From NCBI GenBank assembly GCA_001642005.1, contig LWCA01000476.1:1-26268 (forward strand): 26,268 bases of DNA. The letters are read 5' to 3'. Within the stretch, counting starts at the first letter, position 1. Each line of letters opens with the position of its first letter. This DNA is from Intoshia linei. Taxonomy: Eukaryota > Orthonectida > Rhopaluridae. This document shows, piece by piece, positions 20,701-26,268 of the stretch. Position numbers and translations under genes: made by a program. A model generated the notes under the pieces. That model was not told where the DNA came from. It searched no databases and worked only from the letters and a program-made list of their open reading frames with translations.

Positions 20701-21762
20701 ACTTGCAAGAGGGTTTTAAGATCCCGGGGAAAAACTGAAATGGAAATGTTTAATTTTTAAAATTATATGACTCTTAGTTATTGAAATAAACGATAACACA
20801 CAGATAGACAAACAAAGTCTTTTATACAAGTTAGTTCATTCTAGAAATTTGACTTTTTTAGATGATAATAAGCCAAACAGTGTTGAAACGCTTATTGATA
20901 TAAGTCGATGGTCTGTGCTAGACCGAACATACTGCATCGAGGGCCTATTCGGCCCTCCAACTGATTTTTTATAAAATGGGGTAATCATTTTTCCTATTTT
21001 TTAATTTAAAAAAATTATATTTCTCTTTTGAACCAGATTGGGTTGAAAATGTTGGGGCGACAGAGTTCTATTATAATAATCAGAATATTTTAACTTTTAT
21101 TAGCTGATGAACGATACCTTGTATTTAAAATATATTTTTGAAAAATTACCATCAATTGAAGCAGAAATTGTTCGCAACCCTCCAAATTCGTAATCTTACA
21201 GTAATTACGAATTTATTTTTTTTAGATACTTATCTGTTGTTGTTACAGGATTTGAAAGATCAGAATCAATATTAAAAGTAATTTATTAATTTTATAAAAT
21301 TACACACACATTAGATCATTTTATCCACCTCTGATGATATTCCTGTATTTGTTCAAACATGCATGGAAAACTTACCGGATATATCCTTAAACGAATTTCA
21401 AAAAATTTTAACCATGAAGGTAACATTTTAATTTTATAATATTAAAATACATGTTTTTTACTAATAACCAAAAGGCTAATTACTAAGGTTAAAAAATTGA
21501 TAATTAATTATAAAAATAGGGTCTAAAAAGATCTGACATCAATATATGCATTCAAATATTTAAAAATACCTACCAAGCTTCAATAACTTATACAAAACCA
21601 GTTAAAACTGAAGAACCAATTAAAGAAAACCAAACTGAAAAAACCACACCCAAAATTGTTATAAACGAAAAAAATTCAACCCGTCAATTTTTTAACACAC
21701 AGAAACAAATTAGTATTGAAAATAATATACAACGTTTGGATCAAATCATTGAAGAATCTTAA
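17753..21762 (+). CDS. VPS53: VPS53, GARP/EARP tethering complex subunit, seven exons
   Basis: Subunit of the GARP and EARP complexes, which tether endosome-derived vesicles at the trans-Golgi and recycling endosomes. Exons are 17753-17821, 18440-20454, 20493-20562, 21104-21189, 21226-21277, 21315-21419 and 21520-21762, giving 879 residues (long human isoform 832). Introns are 618, 38, 541, 36, 37 and 100 bp, all GT...AG. Matches to human run in order: FDEVEVINKLFSDQNSL (FNAVEYINTLFPTEQSL), YRWIKKFLIFY (YAWIKRQLVDY), MSKLNWQNV (MSKMQWQNV), YKCKNISLMGAEQ (FKCKPISMVGAEQ), KLPSIEAEIVRNPPNS (DLPSISSQVVRKAPAS), and NEFQKILTMKGLKRSD (ETFQKILDMKGLKRSE). The N-terminal part (about residues 30-200) looks coiled-coil, as in the Vps53_N domain. 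The last 55 residues are a charged Lys/Glu-rich tail. The ATG at 17753 is the only Met upstream of the conserved start. Ser/Asn-rich inserts near residues 410-550 look lineage-specific. It converges on histone H2A. Confidence 0.95.
17822..18439 (+). other. VPS53 intron 1
   Basis: A 618-bp intron, GTAAGT donor and TTTTAG acceptor, phase 0. A 72-codon open frame at 18124-18342 is read as chance. No known repeat was recognised. Confidence 0.7.
20690..20840 (-). mobile_element. Helitron-like element fragment, copy E, in VPS53 intron 3
   Basis: Read on the minus strand it starts ACTTGTATAAAAGACTTTG, then TTTGTCTATCTGTGTGTTATC, GTTTATTTCAATAACTAAGAGTC and a TTTTTCCCCGGGATC block. These correspond to the first 130 bases of copies A, B and D. 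Only the 5' end of the element is present. Confidence 0.6.
20895..21080 (-). repeat. R2 repeat fragment in VPS53 intron 3
   Basis: On the minus strand, CCCCATTTTATAAAAAATC, GGAGGGCCGAATAGG and TGTTCGGTCTAGCACAGACC match the 3' part of the copy at 11508-11790 (CCCCATTTTGATTACA, CGAGGTTTCCGAAGAGG, GGTTCGGCACAGTCACAGAC). It adjoins the Helitron fragment, so most of this intron is repeat-derived. Confidence 0.5.
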
Positions 21763-21783
21763 TTTTTGATTTTTTTGATAGGC

Positions 21784-21789
21784 AATAAA
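21784..21789 (+). terminator. poly(A) signal of VPS53
   Basis: AATAAA, 22 bases after the VPS53 TAA at 21760-21762 and before the convergent H2A stop at 21928. Confidence 0.6.
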
Positions 21790-21927
21790 TTTTCATTTAC
21801 ATAAAGCTAGGGTATTATATTAGTTGAAATATTAAAAAACTAAACTGATGAGTGAAAAATTTGAAATTATGAATACAAATCAAAAAGAAGAATCAAAATA
21901 GTATATTTACCACTAATCAAGTTACAG

Positions 21928-22311
21928 TTAATCTGTTGCAGCTGATCCCGTCTTTTTGGGTAACAACGAAGGAGCAATATTCGGTAACACACCACCTTGA
22001 GCAATGGTAATATTCGCCAACAATCGACTCAATTCTTCGTCATTTCTGATTGCCAATTGCAAGTGCCTTGGAATGATTCGAGTCTTTTTATTGTCTCTCG
22101 CCGCATTTCCGGCTAATTCTAGTACCTCAGCCGCCAAATATTCCATTACAGCTGCTAGGTAAACTGGAGCACCGGCGCCAACACGATTTGCAAAGTTTCC
22201 CTTCCTCAAATGTCTGTGAACTCGACCAACAGGAAACTGCAATCCAGCTTTAGATGATCGACTTTTTGATTTAGCAGATTTCGCCTTTCCAGATTTACCA
22301 CGACCAGACAT
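21928..22311 (-). CDS. histone H2A, intronless
   Basis: Core nucleosomal histone of 127 residues. [20 protein letters not shown] is the basic tail, followed by the histone fold with [57 protein letters not shown] and [11 protein letters not shown]. The acidic-patch residues of the AAE, VLE and NDEE segments are kept. Differences from the usual animal protein are NFANRV for [15 protein letters not shown] for LLSGVTIAQ, and a C-terminus [18 protein letters not shown] instead of PNIQAVLLPKKT. There is no SQ[DE]-aromatic ending, so it is not a classical H2A.X. Translation is taken from MSGRGK; an upstream in-frame ATG at 22338 would add nine residues unlike any histone. No other core histone gene lies in the window, and I see no histone 3' stem-loop between 21780 and 21927. 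Confidence 0.95.
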   Translation of the reverse strand: MSGRGKSGKAKSAKSKSRSSKAGLQFPVGRVHRHLRKGNFANRVGAGAPVYLAAVMEYLAAEVLELAGNAARDNKKTRIIPRHLQLAIRNDEELSRLLANITIAQGGVLPNIAPSLLPKKTGSAATD

Positions 22312-22917
22312 TTTATAAGTTATTAATAAAGTAAGCAAATAAAAATAAATTGAAAAATTATTTATTTACTCTTATCTAAATATATGCGCGCTGAAATTCA
22401 GCTGCTGAATAGATAACACGATCGTTTATTAGGAAACGTTTAAATTAAAAAAAATTAATGATAGATTTATCAAAAAAGTTAATTTTAGACTGGCATAATT
22501 TAATGATTCACAAAACAAGAAAAAAGGTATTTATTAAGTTTTTAAAACTTTATAATTTGTGTATAACAATTTAAAACTAGATGATATAAATACAATGTTG
22601 AGAATTATGGAAAGATTGTATTTTTGGGATAATAATTCCTTTTGATTTAACAGTTTTGTGATGAAATCAATTGATATAAACCCTAAATATTTCATAAATT
22701 AAAAAAAAAAATTTATGTAAATACCGAGAGAATTCATTAAAACTGGTATGGAAATGGAATATATGGTAATAAACACGGCATTTATAATCAAATACAGGAG
22801 TAAATTGTAATTTTCGAATCTTACAAATTTACCAATATATTTGTTACAACAATAACATCCTATTAATGAGGTTATTGAGAAAAATCTAAATTAAAATTAA
22901 TTTCATATTAATAACAA
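22312..22917. other. H2A upstream region
   Basis: Contains the H2A promoter; a GCGCGCATATATTTAG segment (minus strand, near 22390) could hold a TATA-like element. A plus-strand ATG at 22458 opens a short frame with a donor-like AAG/GTATTT at 22526, but no downstream exon continues it. Otherwise nothing is supported. Confidence 0.35.
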
Positions 22918-23988
22918 TTACAGTATGCAAATTGAATTTACAATGTTGTGAGTTAAAACAGGTAAAAGCTGACCAATTAAACCATTTTCTGGATTAAATG
23001 TTAGACCAGAATGGTGAGAAATTTTATTGAAATAAAGATTAGTGTCTTCGTAGTAATAGGTACAAATAATGTTGAATAGATTAACAAGGATTGAAACAAT
23101 TTGGTATATCTAAGTTGATGTTATAATAATACATACATAATAATGTAATACAGTTTTAAAACCATTTTTTAAAATAAGTTATTTTGTAGTAAATTTTACA
23201 ATTTGTATTACAATTTAACCCAGAGTTGCCAGATTAGTTAAAGTGGCCAAAAATAAGTGTACTATCAATTTTAGTTGCATTCAACAAAATATGAAAATTG
23301 GTATTATTTAAATTTATAAACACGAGAACGGATTATTAAAATTTTCAATATACTAACTGAAATCATAAAATGAAAACTTCTAGAGTCTAGACGCGGGGGT
23401 TTTTTTGGATAAAAATTAAAAATATTAATACCATTCTGCAAATTAAGCGGTGCTCATTTTCTCATGTATGTCATTTTTATATTAGAAATGACAAGAGGGT
23501 TGCGATGCACGGATGAATTACGCGTATCAATAAATAAAATTACCAAAAAACAAAATATTGAAATTCTTATCGGTACAAAATAACGGTACAATCTATTTTG
23601 ATGGCACTAAAGCGAATGTAAATGTATACAATTTTTTTAATACCTTTTTAAAAATCATGGAGACGCTAAAATATACACCGTGAGGACTAGCATCTAAATA
23701 TTGGTATAATTAAGTTACATTTAAACAATACACGATATGTAAAGAGTCGTAAGTATACAAATGTAAGAATAGACTAGTGGAATGTACTTGAACCATAAAT
23801 CTAAAAAAATGTAAATTAAATTTAACCTCACTCGTAGAATTACCAATTAGAAAAAAGGACAATAATTTGAGAACAGGTATATTTTTGATATCAGAATAGA
23901 GGCAAATAATAACAACGACTATTCCAATCAACATTAAGCATAACATTAACAAAGTAATTAAACTTTCGTAGATGAGAGACCAAATACT
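22918..23988 (-). CDS. unidentified multi-pass membrane protein, 3' exons
   Basis: Four putative exons in transcript order: 23988-23832, 23800-23732, 23693-23644 and 23109-22918. They are joined in frame by introns of 31, 38 and 534 bp with donors GTGAGG, GTATTG and GTATTA. Together they encode 155 residues and a stop. The first exon has a strong hydrophobic helix (LITLLMLCLMLIGIVVVIIC), then FFLIGNSTN and LWFKYIPLVYSYICILTTLY across the first join. The last exon has IVSILVNLFNIICTYYY followed by a polar tail with LTFNPENGLIGQLLP. The layout suggests at least three membrane segments. The first exon begins at an acceptor (TTTAG), so the start codon lies upstream and is not found. I recognise no family. 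Support is open frame, phase-consistent splice sites and hydrophobic pattern only. The third exon is the weakest. Confidence 0.5.
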
Positions 23989-24024
23989 CTAAATTACAAT
24001 AAATAAAATCCAACATATACATTA

Positions 24025-24684
24025 AAAAGTCAAAAAGCAAATTTCACTATAAAACCAAAAAAGTGTTTAATTGGTAGTTCTGAAATAATTATTTTGGGTC
24101 ACAAAGTTAATAAAAATGAAATTCATGTAGACCCAGATAAATCCAAAGCAATAAGAGCCTTGTCTGTTCCGAAAAATATCAAACAACTCAGGCGTATTTT
24201 GGGAATATGTAATTACCATCATAGATTCGTATCTAATTATGCACTAATGATCGAACCTATGAGCATAATCTTACGTAAAAATGTTAAATTCAAATGAAAC
24301 TATGACTGCGAAAAAGCGTTTACTCTATTAAAAAATGCATTAAGTTCGGTTTTATGATTTTACCTACAAAAGGATATCCATTTTCAATTGAATGTGACGC
24401 ATCGAATACAGGTGCAGGTGCAGTTCTTTTACAAAATGGACGCCCTGTTGAATTTTATAGCAAATCGTTTAACGATACCGAACAGCGTTACAGTACAACA
24501 AAGAAGGAGTTGTATGCACTTTGTTTATGTGTAAACAAATTTCGACAGTACTTAATTGGAAAACATTTCAAAATTTATACAGATCACAATCCGCTAATAT
24601 ATTTTCGTAAATCAAAATGTTTGACCAATGAATTGTTTCGCTGGATATAGGAATTAGAAGAATTCGACTACGAAATTTTGTTTT
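24025..24684 (+). pseudogene. Ty3/gypsy retrotransposon pol fragment (RT thumb to RNase H)
   Basis: Decayed LTR-retrotransposon polymerase. The first part has the end of the reverse transcriptase (KPKKCLIG, ILGHKVN, then RRILGICNYHHRFVSNYA), followed after a break by the RNase H region with SIECDASNTGAGAVLLQ, VEFYSKSFNDTEQRYSTT and IYTDHNPLIYF. An in-frame TGA at about 24296, a frameshift near 24345 and a TAG after FRWI inactivate it. No LTRs, gag, protease or integrase were seen, so it is a fragment. Confidence 0.88.
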
Positions 24685-24818
24685 AATTTAATTAACATTA
24701 TTAACATAAATGTAAATAAAATTTAGCTATCCAGGAATTCTCACACAATTCGAGCTAAGATATTTTTATATCATCTTGAAAATGACTTGTTTGATTGTTC
24801 TAAACTTGATCTAAAAGC

Positions 24819-25551
24819 TTGAAGGAAGATATAGAATTCTTAGAAGATGAAAAAAAATTTTCTGTAGCATGGCAGGCCCTTCTACTATTTCACATCCATA
24901 TAACCTTCCCCCAAAAAAAATCAATATCGAAAAATAAAATAAAGAGAAATGATAAAAATGAAAAATATTCAAAAGATGATTACATCTATACATTTAGTGA
25001 TGAATCAATTAATTCAAATGATGAAAATATCAGTGTTGAAATGGATAAATTGAGAGAGTGCGACAGAAGAAACATATATTTACGTGGATCTTCTTCTTTA
25101 ATGCGAGTATCTCACGAAACTATGCGTAGAAAGTTAAGCCACCAAAGAAAATATAATAAAGAAGGTACATGAAATGAACAACGTCGTTGTATATTTCGAT
25201 GAAAAGAAATTTGATGGTGGTGAACGCATGACTGTTGTAATTATTGATAGTTAATAAATTTGAGGCTATATTAGGAGTTTAACTGCAATCGGATGATAAA
25301 GGTATTACAACAAGTCAGACTGTGTTACAAATTTTAAAACATTGGAATATCGAAAGCAAAATTGTTGGTATTGGTTTTGATACAACGACTAGCAATACAG
25401 ACATCTATATTGGATCTGTACAATTTATTAAACGTCAGTTTGACCAAGAAATAACAGAACTACCTTGTAGACATTACATTATGGAATGTTTTCAAGAATA
25501 CATTTGGCACTTCTGATCAATCAAATATTATGGGACTTTATTTATTAAATT
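24819..25551 (+). pseudogene. transposase-like pseudogene with FDTTxSNT motif
   Basis: Broken copy of a transposon-type protein repeated in some invertebrate genomes. Segments in different frames read collinearly: an acidic/basic N-terminal part (24819-25172, with SRETMRR-like SHETMRRKLSHQ), NVVVYFDEKKFDGGERM near 25180-25240, then VLQILKHWNIESKIVGIGFD and FDTTTSNTDIY with a later ELPCRHYIMECF (25322-25516), and GTSDQSNI after a frameshift. The Asp of GFDTT and the Cys-Arg-His pattern suggest an RNase H-fold transposase core, but this assignment is from memory of similar proteins. At least two frameshifts and stops show it is dead. It lies just after the Ty3/gypsy fragment. Confidence 0.6.
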
Positions 25552-25568
25552 AAGATTTTATCAGAGAT

Positions 25569-25928
25569 GTGACGAAAACATACAATAAAAACAATGCGTT
25601 TTATATTTCAGAACATTATCCACTTCAAATACTTTATAATGAATGTGACAATTACAGTAATGTGCAAAACATTCTATCAAATAAAATCCTCTTTGTCCGA
25701 AAAGATGGATTATCAGATTCCTTAGAAGAATACATAGGGAATTTAAAAATCAATGATATGATTATTGTGTATGGTATAATGGCAAACAATAACATGGAAA
25801 TAATTACCAATTTAGTCGACAAATTTTATTTAAAATTCATTGTTAAGTTAATTTTGTCAAGATTTTGGATTTTATGTCTGCTAATCAAAACAAAAACTTT
25901 TGGATCTTGTCCTATCAGAAATTCATAA
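25569..25928 (+). CDS. hypothetical ORF, possible exon
   Basis: A frame of about 119 codons without an initiating Met at its start. An acceptor-like TTATCAG lies just upstream, so it may be an exon. It contains SNKILFVRKDGLSDSLEEYI and GNLKINDMIIVYGIMANN, which look like an alpha/beta protein segment. I do not recognise a family. It follows the transposase-like pseudogene directly but does not resemble its expected continuation. It could belong to another element or to a host gene extending past the window. Confidence 0.35.
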   Translation: MTKTYNKNNAFYISEHYPLQILYNECDNYSNVQNILSNKILFVRKDGLSDSLEEYIGNLKINDMIIVYGIMANNNMEIITNLVDKFYLKFIVKLILSRFWILCLLIKTKTFGSCPIRNS

Positions 25929-26165
25929 ATATTGAAATTATGTCCACCCTAATATATATATGCTTCTTTCAGTTCCTTCATTCGATTTAATTTGTATTCA
26001 ACATTTTGAGTTGATATTTCCGTTAAGTTAAATTTAATTTCCATTTATATTTAAATTCATTTTGGTTGTGTATGCCAAGAATATGATATTGTAACTGTGT
26101 TGATTGCCACATTATATACAATAATATCTAATAAAATTATCTTTAGTTTACAGACCCAGATTAAG
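25929..26165. other. AT-rich spacer
   Basis: No feature is recognised between the orphan ORF and the fragment that begins at 26166. Confidence 0.5.
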
Positions 26166-26268
26166 ATGAAACGTATTCAATTAAGTGGTGGGGAAAAGCG
26201 AAAACTATCAAAATAGAAACAAGAAAAGACTTTGGATTTAATGTCCAAGACTGTAAAGCTTACTGATT
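26166..26268 (+). pseudogene. start of a TTF-type zinc-finger/hAT-like element protein, broken
   Basis: MKRIQLSGGEKRKLSK, then a TAG at 26214-26216, then in the same frame KQEKTLDLMSKTVKLTD to the window end. The pattern of a basic SGxxKRK motif followed by a charged helix and PKLT-like residues is the usual N-terminus of TTF-type zinc-finger proteins related to hAT transposases (ZMYM/THAP-like relatives). The early stop suggests a dead copy. Only the first 34 codons are in view, so the call is tentative. Confidence 0.45.

Noticed and set aside
22458-22526. Possible first exon divergent from H2A (ATG, then AAG/GTATTT)
   Set aside because: None of the candidate acceptors downstream gives an open in-phase continuation; the protein-like DINTMLRIMERLYFWDN near 22575 is in an incompatible phase.
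23219-23260. CAGAGTTGCCAGATTAG as a transposon end
   Set aside because: It resembles a DNA-element terminus, but no matching inverted end or target duplication was found.
1-26268. tRNA genes, CRISPR arrays, bacterial operons
   Set aside because: No tRNA B-box with a foldable cloverleaf and no regularly spaced repeats were seen; the gene structure is eukaryotic.

Overview
The window is nuclear DNA from an animal, very AT-rich, most likely an arthropod or a close ecdysozoan. The evidence is spliced genes with GT/AG introns for VPS53, prefoldin 6 and calcyphosin, an intronless histone H2A, a pol III 5S rRNA gene, a WAP plus sushi (LEV-9/Hasp-like) gene, and decayed animal DNA elements (Helitron, hAT, pogo, Ty3/gypsy). 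I cannot name the species. Gene identities come from recalled protein families, not from a database search.

Layout. 1-8199 holds no gene I can support. It has copies of an unclassified repeat (R2), a fold-back hAT-type MITE, a Helitron-like element and long featureless AT-rich DNA. 8200-8697 (minus) is a four-exon prefoldin subunit 6 gene. 8938-13648 (minus) is the 3' part of a secreted protein gene with one WAP exon and three sushi/CCP exons. Its introns carry a 5S rRNA gene, a Helitron copy, an R2 copy and a hAT MITE nested in a pogo-type MITE. 15443-16451 (plus) is a complete calcyphosin-like gene. 17157-17272 (minus) is an orphan cysteine-rich exon. 17753-21762 (plus) is a complete seven-exon VPS53 gene. 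21928-22311 (minus) is a lone histone H2A, tail to tail with VPS53. 22918-23988 (minus) is the 3' part of an unidentified membrane protein gene. From 24025 to the end lies mobile-element wreckage: Ty3/gypsy pol, a transposase-like pseudogene and the start of a TTF-type zinc-finger element, plus one orphan ORF.

The most striking feature is intron size. Nine introns in four genes are only 31-44 bp, while others in the same genes run from 100 to over 500 bp. At least one large intron is visibly filled with repeats. Splicing through the tiny introns is what makes the genes readable: each join restores family homology and frame, except in the unidentified membrane gene, where only frame and splice sites support them.

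The genes do not form one pathway. VPS53 is endosome-to-Golgi tethering, prefoldin 6 is cytosolic chaperoning, calcyphosin-like is an EF-hand-derived protein, and the WAP/sushi protein is probably extracellular, in a family known for organising synaptic clefts.
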